A DNA stretch of 64,000 nucleotides from Clostridia bacterium. GTDB lineage: Bacteria; Bacillota; Clostridia; Lachnospirales; Lachnospiraceae. Location: NCBI GenBank assembly GCA_910575245.1, contig CAJTEN010000004.1, positions 184,747-248,746 of the forward strand, read 5' to 3'. Of this stretch, positions 49,530 to 58,018 are shown in pieces. The position numbers and the translations under genes were made by a program. Positions within the stretch are counted from its first letter, which is position 1. The number at the start of each line of letters is the position of its first letter. The notes below the pieces were generated by a model. That model made no database searches. It saw only the letters and a program-made list of their open reading frames with translations, and was not told the origin of the DNA.

Positions 49530-50150
49530 ATGACAAGAGAAGAACAAAAAGAAGCCAGAAAAATACAAATTATTCAGGCTACGCTGGATTTATTTGTGGA
49601 GCGGGGATACTACGGAACCAAAACAAGCCAAATATCCAAACGGGCAGGAATTAGTGAAGGTCTGTTGTTCCATTATTTCCCTGCAAAGGAAATGTTGTTA
49701 GAGGAATTGGTAAATATCGGTTTGGAAGGGATGCGCACGCCAATGCATATCAAAGCAAAAAATGGTTTGGATTTTTTTTATCAATTTACAAAAATGTTGT
49801 TTCTACATACAGAAAAAAATCCTTTTATTGCAAAAATGTTTGTATTTATGGGACATATCGTGCGGGGTCAAGACGTACCAGAAAAACTTCGTAAGCTGGC
49901 AGCTTCCGTAGATACGATTGCATTCTGCCAAAACTGGGTGAAAGCAGGGCAGAAAGACGGAAGCATTCGCAAAGGAGATGCCATGTCGCTGTCAAATATG
50001 TATTGGTGTGCGGTACATGGAATTATGGAACAGTATACTTTGAATCCGGATATTCCATTGCCGGAACCGGAGTGGGTGGTGGGTATGCTGCAAAATGGTA
50101 AAGAACAATTTAGTTTAAATAGTTTATTTATGGAGGAAAATAATGAATGA
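49530..50150 (+). CDS. TetR/AcrR-family regulator
   Basis: 206 residues from the ATG at 49530, 8 bases after GGAGG. The N-terminal helix-turn-helix RGYYGTKTSQISKRAGISEG then LLFHYFPAKEMLLEEL is at residues 25-60, followed by a helical ligand domain. It overlaps the oxidoreductase gene by 8 bases (ATGAATGA), so it controls, or is expressed with, that gene. Confidence 0.88.
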   Translation: MTREEQKEARKIQIIQATLDLFVERGYYGTKTSQISKRAGISEGLLFHYFPAKEMLLEELVNIGLEGMRTPMHIKAKNGLDFFYQFTKMLFLHTEKNPFIAKMFVFMGHIVRGQDVPEKLRKLAASVDTIAFCQNWVKAGQKDGSIRKGDAMSLSNMYWCAVHGIMEQYTLNPDIPLPEPEWVVGMLQNGKEQFSLNSLFMEENNE

Positions 50151-51660
50151 AAACAAAAAGAAAATTGTAATTGTAGGTGGCGGCATTGCTGGATTGTCAG
50201 CAGGAATTTATGGAAAACTTGCGGGTTATGACGTGGATATTTATGAAAAAAATCCGATTGCCGGAGGACAGTGTATGGGGTGGAACCGGAAAGGATGCCA
50301 TATTGATAATTGCATTCATTGGCTTACCGGAACGAAAAAGGGGACAGCACTCCGCAAAGTATGGGAAACAGTCGGAGCATTAGATGAACATACGGAATTT
50401 GCGGATTGTGACAGTTTTTATACAAGCATCAAAGGGGATTCGCAGGTAACATTATGGAAGGATTTGGAAAGGACAAAGTCGGAATTGCTCATATTGTCCC
50501 CAGAAGATGCAATGGAAATAGAAAAATTTATAAAGCATGTGAAATATGCGGCGGAATGTGAAATACCAGCCGAAAAACCTATGGATGCTATGGGAATCAT
50601 GGATTATATCCATATGGGCATTTCAATGGTTGATATGCCAAAGGTGATGAAGGAATACGGCTCCATTGATTTGGAGGAACTGTCCAAGCGGTTTAAACAC
50701 CCTGCTTTAAAACAACTATTTACAGATTATTTGCCAAAAGAATATGTTGCAAGTTCATTTCTCGTTTCTTATGCCAGTATTACATCTGGTAATGGTGAGA
50801 TTCCAATGGGCGGTTCTCTGGCAATGGCAAACCGTATGGTGAATCGGTTTTTACAGTTAGGCGGGAATTTGCATTGCAATGCGCCGGTTTTACGGATTCT
50901 TATAGAGAATAAAAAGGCAATAGGAATCGAAATGGCAGATAAAGAAAAGGTATTAGCGGATTATATTATTTCATCAGTAGATACCATGGAGATGTTTGGC
51001 AGACTAATCGGGAAAAAGTATATGGATGCAAAATGGCAGTCCTGTTATGCTGATAATGAAAAATATCCTCTTTTTAGTGCTGTTCAGGCAGCATTCGTGG
51101 CAGACAAGGAAGCGTATGGCAGAAAAGGCACTATTTTCTTTGACTGTAGCCCTTTTGAAACAGGAGGAAGGAAAGTGGAGAGGATTTCGGTGAAAAGTTA
51201 TGAATATGAACCGGAATTTGCCCCAACAGGGAAAATAGTGATTCAAGTAAATGTTCCGCAATTTGATAAGGAGTACTTATACTGGAAGGGGCTGACAAAG
51301 GAGGAATATGAGAGCCAGAAAAAGGAAGCAGTAAAGGCAATAGAAGAACGATTGCAGATGCAGTTTCCCAGTCTTCAAGGACATATGGCATTTCTTGATT
51401 GCTGGACGCCGATTACTTATGAACGGTATTGTAACGCATATCATGGAGCATATATGGGATTCATCACAAGAAAAGGTGTAAAGCCCTTTCGTGTGAAAGG
51501 ACTTTTAAAGGGGGTAAAAAACCTGTATATTGCCAGTCAGTGGATTATGGCGCCGGGAGGACTTCCGGTAGCAGTAACGGCAGGGAAGTTCGCTGTGTGG
51601 CGGATAGCTGGTGTCCCTTCTGCGCCGGAGCAGCAACAACCTGAACCAGCTGACCCGTAA
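50143..51660 (+). CDS. FAD-dependent oxidoreductase, phytoene desaturase-like, with a chimeric end
   Basis: A 505-residue protein. The Rossmann FAD-binding start is IVIVGGGIAGLSAGIYGKLA at residues 9-28, with GGQCMGWNRKGCHIDN near 45. The C-terminal FAD motif is NLYIASQWIMAPGGLPVAVT near 465. It resembles carotenoid desaturase/isomerase-type or CrtI-like proteins of gut Firmicutes; the substrate is unknown. The last 20 or so residues (GVPSAPEQQQPEPADP) come from reading an old mobC remnant out of frame, so the natural C-terminus was replaced. Confidence 0.8.
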   Translation: MNENKKKIVIVGGGIAGLSAGIYGKLAGYDVDIYEKNPIAGGQCMGWNRKGCHIDNCIHWLTGTKKGTALRKVWETVGALDEHTEFADCDSFYTSIKGDSQVTLWKDLERTKSELLILSPEDAMEIEKFIKHVKYAAECEIPAEKPMDAMGIMDYIHMGISMVDMPKVMKEYGSIDLEELSKRFKHPALKQLFTDYLPKEYVASSFLVSYASITSGNGEIPMGGSLAMANRMVNRFLQLGGNLHCNAPVLRILIENKKAIGIEMADKEKVLADYIISSVDTMEMFGRLIGKKYMDAKWQSCYADNEKYPLFSAVQAAFVADKEAYGRKGTIFFDCSPFETGGRKVERISVKSYEYEPEFAPTGKIVIQVNVPQFDKEYLYWKGLTKEEYESQKKEAVKAIEERLQMQFPSLQGHMAFLDCWTPITYERYCNAYHGAYMGFITRKGVKPFRVKGLLKGVKNLYIASQWIMAPGGLPVAVTAGKFAVWRIAGVPSAPEQQQPEPADP

Positions 51661-51773
51661 AGTGCATGAAACAGGGCGGGTTTATGACGCTGACCTGGAG
51701 GATATATCCCAGCGGCAGGAACAGCTTTGGGAGAGTGTGCAGAAGATACTGGCTCAGCTTTCCAAACTCTCCT
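51612..51773 (+). pseudogene. MobC-family C-terminal remnant
   Basis: The frame ending TGA 51771-51773 reads LRRSSNNLNQLTRKVHETGR, then VYDADLEDISQRQEQLWESV and QKILAQLSKLS. SNNLNQ is the MobC signature. It overlaps the 3' end of the oxidoreductase gene in another frame. It marks a second, degraded mobile element distinct from the 34-45 kb one. Confidence 0.7.
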
Positions 51774-52163
51774 GACCGGACCGCACGATCAGTAATCATG
51801 ATTTAATGAACCGCCGCCTGATTTCCCGCCGCTATCGGAATGGAAAACGGAAGTCTTTCCACTTCGGAGCTGGCGTCCGAACTTGATTATACGAAAGTAA
51901 CTTCCACTCTGTCTAAAGCATTAAAAGAATTGATGGCAGAAGGAATAGTCCAGCATTTAGAGCCAGAGAAAGTGCGTTCCAGAAATCAGAAATTGTATCT
52001 TGTAAAGGAACAGGGAAATGAATGACAAAGAACTGATTGGAAAAGTACATTCGGCTGTCTATGGCCAATGCCAGCGGCGGGGGTATGCAACACATTTTGT
52101 AGACAGCAAGAAAGCAGCAGAGCTAAAAGCACAACAAAATATTGAGAAACCGGATTGGCTGAA

Positions 52164-52196
52164 GGGCAGCTCTCATGTAGCTGTCCTTATTTTTTC
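52164..52196 (+). terminator. Rho-independent terminator
   Basis: GGGCAGCT (52164-52171) pairs with AGCTGTCC (52179-52186), then TTATTTTTT. Confidence 0.7.
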
Positions 52197-52499
52197 TCGA
52201 AAAAGAACAAAGCCGGTGAGGAATGGTGCAAGAGGGTTTTACGCATTTCTGACAGGTAGCTGCAATACAACATCTTCATCGGCTCAAATCAGAAAGCTCC
52301 TGCTGTGTCAGGTCTTTTCTTTTTCGGGCTTCCCGCATTTTTTGCCCTAAAGCGGTTAAATCATCAATCGGCATAATCATTCACCTCAAGTATATTCTAT
52401 CGTGCCGATTTACACAAAGGAATAACCTTATTATACCGGTCTACAGTAAATTTATTGTCCCAATCAATTTTTTCTATTGTGCAATTTTCTTGGGCCATG

Positions 52500-52548
52500 T
52501 TGCTTTTTGAAAAGCGATGTGTTATACTGTTATACACAACAGTATAAC
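52500..52548 (+). promoter_or_regulatory. Promoter overlapped by a perfect operator palindrome (GntR autoregulation)
   Basis: TTGCTT (52500-52505), a 17-base spacer and TATACT (52523-52528). The -10 lies within GTTATACTGTT (52521-52531), which repeats inverted as AACAGTATAAC (52538-52548) with a 6-base centre. The palindrome would block the promoter when the GntR protein encoded 27 bases downstream binds. Confidence 0.7.
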
Positions 52549-52574
52549 AGTTGAAACACGCGGAGGATACAGCA

Positions 52575-52958
52575 ATGAAACTGATTATTTCAAATGTATC
52601 TGGCGTCCCCATATACGAGCAGATTAAACAACAGATCAAATCAGCTATATTATCTGGCGAACTTCAAGCCGAAGAAACTTTGCCCTCTCTTAGAACACTT
52701 GCCAAGGACTTAAAAATCAGCGTCCTAACAGTGACAAAGGCATACACAGAATTAGAACAAGAGGGCTTTGTTAAAAATGTGCAGGGACGCGGATGTTTCG
52801 TAATGGGGTCTGGTTCAGAACTGATTAAGGAGCAGCTTATTTGCAAAGTAGAAAACAATCTTACCGAAGCAATAAAAGCAGCAAAAATGGCAAATCTATC
52901 CACAGAGGAATTACATCGGCTTTTGGACATTTTAACGGAGGTAAAAACAGATGACTAA
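52575..52958 (+). CDS. GntR-family regulator (YtrA-like)
   Basis: 127 residues from the ATG at 52575 after GGAGGATA. The N-terminal winged helix has VPIYEQIKQQIKSAILSGEL and LPSLRTLAKDLKISVLTVTK, then AYTELEQEGFVKNVQGRGCF at residues 10-75. A short helical dimerisation tail follows, as in YtrA repressors of ABC exporters. It overlaps the ABC ATPase gene by 8 bases. It probably represses this operon through the palindrome at 52521-52548 and responds to cell-envelope antibiotics. Confidence 0.88.
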   Translation: MKLIISNVSGVPIYEQIKQQIKSAILSGELQAEETLPSLRTLAKDLKISVLTVTKAYTELEQEGFVKNVQGRGCFVMGSGSELIKEQLICKVENNLTEAIKAAKMANLSTEELHRLLDILTEVKTDD

Positions 52959-53811
52959 TTATTTAGAGGTAACGAACCTTTCAAAATCTTTTGATTCCTT
53001 TCAGCTTCACAATATCAGCTTTACTTTGCCAAAGGGCTATATTATGGGCTTGATCGGTCCGAATGGTTCTGGTAAAACGACGACAATCAAGCTGATTTTG
53101 AACATGCTGGGGCGCACCGGCGGCACAGTCAAAGTGATGGGGCTGGATAATATCACAGAAGAACAAAAAGTAAAATCAGAGCTGGGCGTTGTTTTCGATG
53201 CAAATTATTTCAGTGATGATTGGAAAGTGTCGCAGGTTGAAAAATCCATTTCGGTATTTTATCCAAATTGGAACAGGCAGAAATTTGCGGATATGTTGCG
53301 GAAATTTCACATTGCACCTACCAAAAAGGTAAAAGAACTTTCCAAAGGTATGCAGATGAAGTTAATGCTTGCCTGTGCATTTTCATACGACGCTAAACTG
53401 CTGATTCTCGACGAGCCGACCAGTGGACTTGATCCGGTTTCCAGAGATGAACTTTTGAAAATTCTTTCAGAGTATATTGAAGATGGCGAGCATAGTGTTT
53501 TGTTCTCCACCCATATCACAGGTGATTTGGAGCGTGCAGCCGATTATATTACCTACATCAGTTATGGCGAGCTGTTCTTTACTGGCAGCAAAGATGATTT
53601 TGTAGATATATTTCGCATTGTAAAAGGTGGAATTGAAGAACTGTCCGATGATCTGAAAAATAAGGCGGCTGGTATTCGTACATTCCCTACGGGATTTGAA
53701 GCTCTGATGAAAACTGAAGATATTAGCGGTTTTTCAAACCTGACCGTTGAGCCTGCCACTATTGATGAAATTGTAGTATTTACAAGCAAGAAAGGTGACG
53801 ATTATGAGTAA
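52951..53811 (+). CDS. ABC transporter ATP-binding protein (YtrB-like)
   Basis: A 286-residue ATPase. Walker A is GPNGSGKTTTIK (about residue 37), the signature LSKGMQMKLMLACAF (about 130) and Walker B LLILDEPTSGLDP (about 150), followed by the switch His in STHI. The C-terminal 70 residues are a family extension. It powers the permease that begins at 53804 (8-base overlap). The set GntR-ATPase-permease resembles Bacillus Ytr exporters. Confidence 0.9.
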   Translation: MTNYLEVTNLSKSFDSFQLHNISFTLPKGYIMGLIGPNGSGKTTTIKLILNMLGRTGGTVKVMGLDNITEEQKVKSELGVVFDANYFSDDWKVSQVEKSISVFYPNWNRQKFADMLRKFHIAPTKKVKELSKGMQMKLMLACAFSYDAKLLILDEPTSGLDPVSRDELLKILSEYIEDGEHSVLFSTHITGDLERAADYITYISYGELFFTGSKDDFVDIFRIVKGGIEELSDDLKNKAAGIRTFPTGFEALMKTEDISGFSNLTVEPATIDEIVVFTSKKGDDYE

Positions 53812-54454
53812 TATTTTGAAATCCACAAAATTTGATATTGCATTGGTAAAACCATATTTTAAGACAATTTGCTTTACCCTGCTCCTGCCGATTGTGTTTG
53901 CTGCAATCAACCGTTCTTTGCTGACGGGGGTATCATTCGCTATGTGCTTTATTGCCATGACAACGGGATATACCTTTTCCATCACAGAAAAAAACAGCAT
54001 GGATCGTCTGTTTGGTATTTTACCTGTTCGTAAAAGCGAGCTTGTAATCGGACGATATGTTTTCGTCCTTGCAATGGGGCTTCTTTCCCTGATTATTTCT
54101 TTGATTGTACAGCCGCTTGTCTTGAAAGTGCTGGGGGAAACAGTTGGTGTATTTGACATTGTGACTGCCGCTATTGCAGGAATATTCTTATTTGCACTCT
54201 ATACGGTGTTCCAGATTCCGGGATATTACAAGTACGGTTCAATCAAAGGACGGGTATTTATGTATATCCCAGTGGCTGGTTTTTTGGTGACTTTACTTCT
54301 TCTCTCTAAAATGCCAGCTATCGGAAACTTAATTATTTCAGTCGTTGAATCTTCCCTGATACTTCTCGTTTTCCTTGCAGTTTTTGCTATTGTCGTGATG
54401 TATGCGGTTTCCATCATCTTGTCCATTCGGATTATGAAGAAGAAAGAAATGTGA
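53804..54454 (+). CDS. ABC-2 type transporter permease
   Basis: 216 residues from the ATG at 53804. Six membrane segments; EKNSMDRLFGILPVRKSELV after the second is the cytoplasmic helix typical of the ABC2_membrane_5 group. It forms the membrane part of the exporter with the ATPase upstream. A 40-residue membrane peptide gene follows 9 bases later. Confidence 0.85.
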   Translation: MSNILKSTKFDIALVKPYFKTICFTLLLPIVFAAINRSLLTGVSFAMCFIAMTTGYTFSITEKNSMDRLFGILPVRKSELVIGRYVFVLAMGLLSLIISLIVQPLVLKVLGETVGVFDIVTAAIAGIFLFALYTVFQIPGYYKYGSIKGRVFMYIPVAGFLVTLLLLSKMPAIGNLIISVVESSLILLVFLAVFAIVVMYAVSIILSIRIMKKKEM

Positions 54455-54463
54455 GGTGATTGT

Positions 54464-54586
54464 ATGGATTTCACAATTTTAGCAGTTGTGCTTTTGATCG
54501 GTGTTGGTGTTCCTATCCGTAATAAACTCATACGGAAATATCGGGATAAAAAGAAACAAGAAGATAATAATGATAAACTGAAATAA
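54464..54586 (+). CDS. 40-residue single-span membrane protein
   Basis: ATG at 54464 with GAGGTGATTGT upstream. MDFTILAVVLLIGVGVPIRN is one membrane segment, followed by a strongly basic and then polar tail (KLIRKYRDKKKQEDNNDKLK). It ends 9 bases before the terminator and is the last gene of the GntR-ABC unit. Small proteins like this often close such operons and may stabilise the permease. Confidence 0.65.
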   Translation: MDFTILAVVLLIGVGVPIRNKLIRKYRDKKKQEDNNDKLK

Positions 54587-54595
54587 TTTATAAAC

Positions 54596-54641
54596 AGCGC
54601 CGAGAAGAATATGAAAATATCTTCTTCGGTGCTGCTTTTTA
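54596..54641 (+). terminator. Strong terminator of the GntR-ABC operon
   Basis: AGCGCCGAGAAGAATAT (54596-54612) pairs with ATATCTTCTTCGGTGCT (54617-54633), two G-U pairs, around GAAA, followed by GCTTTTT. Confidence 0.85.
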
Positions 54642-54688
54642 ATAGAGCCATATTTTGCTGATAGATTTTCAAAAATCCGTCCGCTGTA

Positions 54689-54717
54689 ACATTTCGCGGA
54701 CATTTGCCTGTTATACT
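54689..54717 (+). promoter_or_regulatory. Response-regulator box and -10 of the regulator gene
   Basis: ACATTT at 54689 and 54700, exactly 11 bases apart, followed by TATACT at 54712. Tandem sites phased by one helical turn are the mark of OmpR/PhoB-type regulators. The same arrangement with identical spacing is at 60261-60289. Confidence 0.7.
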
Positions 54718-54745
54718 ATCTGCAAAAAGCAAAGGAAGTGAGGAT

Positions 54746-55438
54746 ATGAAGCAGATTTTAATTGTCGAGGATGACAGTTTTTTGAATAAGATGTTGGCCT
54801 ATAACCTGACCGCAGACGGCTACGGCGTGACTTCTTCCCTAAATGCCAGAACCGCAGCCGACGCCATCCGCCAGCGGGAATTTGACCTGGTGCTGCTGGA
54901 CATCAACCTGGCGGATGGGAATGGTTTTGAACTGTGCAGGCTGATAAAGCCCCAGCACCCGGACACCATTGTAATTTTCCTGACCGCCAACGATCAGGAG
55001 AGCGACCAGATACGGGGCTATGAGGCAGGCGCGGTGGACTACATCACAAAGCCCTTTGTGATCGGGGCATTGCAGCGGAAAATCAAAGCCATGTTCGCCA
55101 TGCTGGAACACCACAAACCGGCCAAGGACATTTACGACGATGGGCGGCTGTTTCTGGACTTCTCGGAGCAGACGGCTTCCTTAAACGGCAAGCCCCTGAC
55201 CCTATCCCCGATGGAATACAAAATGCTGAACCTGTTCCGCAAAAATCCCCGGCAAGTGCTGACCCGTGGGCAGCTTTTGGAAAAGCTGTGGGATATAGAC
55301 GAGAAGTTTGTGGATGAACACACCCTGACAACCTCCATCAGCCGGATTCGCAGCAAGATTGAATCCGATGGTGGCACGCCCTACATCAAGACCGTTTACG
55401 GCATGGGCTATCAGTGGACGGGAGGCGAGGCGAAATGA
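54746..55438 (+). CDS. OmpR/PhoB-family response regulator
   Basis: 230 residues from the ATG at 54746 (GGAAGTGAGG upstream). The receiver has ILIVEDD, the phospho-Asp in LVLLDINLADG (about residue 52), FLTAND and the Lys in YITKPF. The PhoB-type winged helix ends YIKTVYGMGYQWTGG. It is like BceR-type regulators, which control peptide-antibiotic exporters. The kinase gene overlaps by ATGA but is damaged. The phased ACATTT boxes at its own promoter and at the BceAB-like promoter suggest autoregulation and control of that transporter. Confidence 0.9.
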   Translation: MKQILIVEDDSFLNKMLAYNLTADGYGVTSSLNARTAADAIRQREFDLVLLDINLADGNGFELCRLIKPQHPDTIVIFLTANDQESDQIRGYEAGAVDYITKPFVIGALQRKIKAMFAMLEHHKPAKDIYDDGRLFLDFSEQTASLNGKPLTLSPMEYKMLNLFRKNPRQVLTRGQLLEKLWDIDEKFVDEHTLTTSISRIRSKIESDGGTPYIKTVYGMGYQWTGGEAK

Positions 55439-56094
55439 AGTTTAAGAACCTCTCGGTAAAGCGGCTGTCACAGTTTACCGCTGACCTGTGCCAGACCTTA
55501 GACCACATGATCGCCGGGAATGAAGCGCCCCGGCGACCAGAGGACAGCGAAACCCAGCTTGCCAGAATCGGACACCGGCTGGCAAGGCTTTATCAGATCA
55601 TGCAGGAAAACCGCCGTCTTGTGGACGAGGAACGGCAGGAGTTACAAGCTCTTGTATCGGATATTTCCCATCAGGTGAAAACGCCGGTAAGCAACCTGAA
55701 AATGGCGGCGGACACGCTGCTGGAAAAGCCTATGACCGAGGCGGAGCGCACCGACTTTATCCGTGGAATCCACAGCCAGACGGATAAGCTGGACTTTCTC
55801 TTTCAGGCCCTTGTAAAAACCTCCCGGCTGGAAACAGGCGTGATCCAGTTGGATAAGAAACCGGGCCGCCTCTTTGATACCGTGGCGCAGGCCATGAGTG
55901 GAATCGTGTATGCAGCGGAGAAAAAGGAAATCGCTGTATCCGTGGACTGCCCGGAGGATTTGAACGTTTCCCATGACAGCAATATTATGTCCTTTATCAG
56001 CAAACTGCGTAAAAAAATAGAGCCAGACCCGGAACATCCTTTTTACATTCTGACAATCCGGGGCATCGGCTATCGTTTTAGCGGGGAGGCATAA
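55435..56094 (+). pseudogene. Chimera: histidine kinase lacking its ATPase domain, fused to a response-regulator tail
   Basis: 219 residues in one open frame. Residues 1-180 are the dimerisation part of a kinase, with the phospho-His in VSDISHQVKTPVSNLKMAAD and VDCPEDLNVSHD at the end. The next residues, SNIMSFISKLRKKIEPDPEH and YILTIRGIGYRFSG, are the C-terminal winged-helix end of a different PhoB-type regulator. The HATPase_c domain, most of the second regulator and the genes' boundary are gone; the join is near 55977. The product cannot autophosphorylate. Confidence 0.8.
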
Positions 56095-56095
56095 G

Positions 56096-56958
56096 ATGAA
56101 TTGTAATTTATTTCTGTTTGCATTGCTCTGCTTATCCATGATATGCGCTCTTTTTTTCGCAGTGAAATTGTGGCAGACAAAACAAAGCCTGTCCGTTATA
56201 AAAGAAGCTCTGGAAGATATAAAGGCGGGTAATCTGAACTGCCGTGTACTGGCAAAAGAAAATGATAGGACAAAACAGATTTGCCATGACATCAATATGA
56301 TTACGCTAAATAATCAGACACAGTTTATCCGTCAGCAACAGTCGGAAGCGTCATATAAACGTCTTATGACAAGTCTTTCCCATGATGCAAAAACACCGTT
56401 AGCTTCTCTTGTCGGCTATCTGGAAGCAGTTACAGGCGGACTTGTCACTGGAGAGGAAAAGGAGGCTTATATTCTTATTGCTTCAGAGAAAGCACATCAA
56501 TTAAAAGGATTTATAGAGTCGTTATTTGAATGGGTAAAGTTGGATGCAGGGGAACAAACATACCATTTTGAGCAACTGGACTTGAATGAACTGACCCGTA
56601 GCATTATAGCAGATTGGATACCTACATGGGAAAACAGCCATTTTAAATATGAGATTGAGATTCCGGAAACGGAATATTGGATGGATATCAAGGAAACAGA
56701 CTGACCCTGCGAATTACAGAGGAAGAATCGCTGGCTCAGATTGAGGTTTCGGACAACGGCATCGGAATTTTGCCGTCCAGTCTTCCACATATTTTTGAAC
56801 GGATGTATCAGTGTGATGATTCCCGTCTGGCAGACGGGAACGGATTAGGATTAGCCATTGTAAAGGAACTGGTAAGTGCGCACAAAGGGAAAATAAAGGC
56901 GGAAAGCACCCCTAGTGCAGGCGTAACATTTACAATTACGTTTCGGAAAGCCCTGTGA
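56096..56958 (+). pseudogene. Second histidine kinase with internal deletion and frame change
   Basis: The first frame (56096-56704) gives two hydrophobic residues stretches (FLFALLCLSMICALFFAV), a HAMP-like linker and the phospho-His in TSLSHDAKTPLASLVGYLEA, then stops after EYWMDIKETD. A second frame from about 56691 gives GNRLTLRITEEESLAQIEVS and the ATP-binding boxes DNGIGILP and GNGLGLAIVKELV to 56958. The N box of the ATPase domain, some 40-50 residues, is missing between them. It belonged with the regulator whose tail is fused to the preceding gene. Confidence 0.8.
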
Positions 56959-56977
56959 CCACACAGGGCTTTCTTTG
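56949..56977 (+). terminator. Terminator after the second kinase
   Basis: AGCCCTGTG (56949-56957) and CACAGGGCT (56962-56970), then TTCTTT. Confidence 0.75.
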
Positions 56978-56994
56978 CAAAACATGAAAAAAAC

Positions 56995-57035
56995 AAGGTT
57001 TCGGCAAGGTTTCGGCAAGGTTTATGACGTATAAT
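56995..57035 (+). promoter_or_regulatory. Three 11-bp-phased AAGGTTT boxes and -10 of the ABC operon
   Basis: AAGGTTT at 56995, 57006 and 57017 (period exactly 11, spacer CGGC), then TATAAT at 57030-57035. This is a PhoB/OmpR-type activator array without a clear -35. It differs in sequence from the ACATTT boxes, so it most likely belongs to the second, lost regulator. Confidence 0.7.
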
Positions 57036-57094
57036 GGATTTTACACAAAAGTATCAATGTTTTCTACCGCAATTATGTGAGAAAGGAAAATACT

Positions 57095-58018
57095 ATGAAT
57101 GATTTGGTGATTAGAACAGAGAATTTAACAAAGGTCTACGAAGAACAGGAAGCTGTCAAGTCCGTAAACGTGCATGTGAAAAAAGGGCGTATCTATGGGC
57201 TGCTCGGACGTAACGGCGCAGGAAAGACAACGATTATGAAGATGGTTTTAGGACTGACTTCCATTACATCAGGAGAAGTGCAGTTGTTTGGAAAAAATAT
57301 CAGAGGACAGGAAAAACGGATATACCCTCGTATTGGCGCAATCATCGAAACGCCTGGGTTTTATCCGAATCTGACTGGAACAGAAAATTTGGAGATTTTT
57401 GCAAAGCTACGTGGGACATCCTGCCCGGATGCCGTAAAAAATGCGTTGGAAGTAGTTGGTCTTCCCTACAAAGATAAAAAGCTGTTCAGCAAGTATTCCC
57501 TTGGCATGAAGCAACGGCTTGGAATCGCAAATGCTATCATGCATGACCCCGAACTTTTGATTCTTGATGAACCGATTAATGGTCTTGACCCGATTGGCAT
57601 AGCGGAAATCAGAAAATTCTTGCAGGATTTAAGCAAAGAACGGGGGAAAACCATCTTGATTTCCAGCCATATCCTATCAGAGATTGACTTGCTTGCAGAT
57701 GATATAGGAATTATTCATGAAGGAAACCTATTGGAAGAAAGCAGTATGGACGAATTAAGAAAGAAGAACCAGAAATATGTTTTATTCCGTGTATCCTCTA
57801 CGGCAACCGCAGCCCGGATTCTGGAGCAGAAATGCGGCGGAGTAAAATATCGTATTGAAGATGATAATGTTATGCGGATTTATGATATGGACATTGATTT
57901 GAGCATGGTAAATCAAGCGTTTATTACGAATAACATTGGTGTTTATGAAAGCAGCGTTTGCGACGAAAGCCTTGAGGATTATTTCAAAGAGATTACGGGA
58001 GGTGTTGGCATTGCTTAA
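57095..58018 (+). CDS. ABC transporter ATP-binding protein, bacitracin/lantibiotic-immunity type (BcrA/MutF-like)
   Basis: 307 residues from the ATG at 57095 (GAAAGGA upstream). Walker A GRNGAGKTTIMK is near residue 40, FSKYSLGMKQRLGIANAIMH is the signature near 135 and LLILDEPINGLDPIG is Walker B. The C-terminal 90 residues are the BcrA-type extension. It energises the three permeases downstream, which would remove bacitracin-like or lantibiotic peptides from the membrane. Overlap with the next gene is 8 bases if that starts at TTG 58011. Confidence 0.9.
   Translation: MNDLVIRTENLTKVYEEQEAVKSVNVHVKKGRIYGLLGRNGAGKTTIMKMVLGLTSITSGEVQLFGKNIRGQEKRIYPRIGAIIETPGFYPNLTGTENLEIFAKLRGTSCPDAVKNALEVVGLPYKDKKLFSKYSLGMKQRLGIANAIMHDPELLILDEPINGLDPIGIAEIRKFLQDLSKERGKTILISSHILSEIDLLADDIGIIHEGNLLEESSMDELRKKNQKYVLFRVSSTATAARILEQKCGGVKYRIEDDNVMRIYDMDIDLSMVNQAFITNNIGVYESSVCDESLEDYFKEITGGVGIA

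Larger units (their letters stand above)
51774..52574 (+). other. Degraded region with a winged-helix fragment and a truncated small ORF
   Basis: 51840-52025 reads STSELASELDYTKVTSTLSK and LKELMAEGIVQHLEPEKVRS, a 61-residue winged-helix fragment. It overlaps 52018-52350, which starts MNDKELIGKVHSAVYGQCQR, then RGYAT, a start shared by small Firmicute proteins, but loses similarity soon after and is probably truncated. A terminator GGGCAGCT/AGCTGTCC plus T-tract is at 52164-52197. Nothing else is seen before the GntR promoter. Confidence 0.45.
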
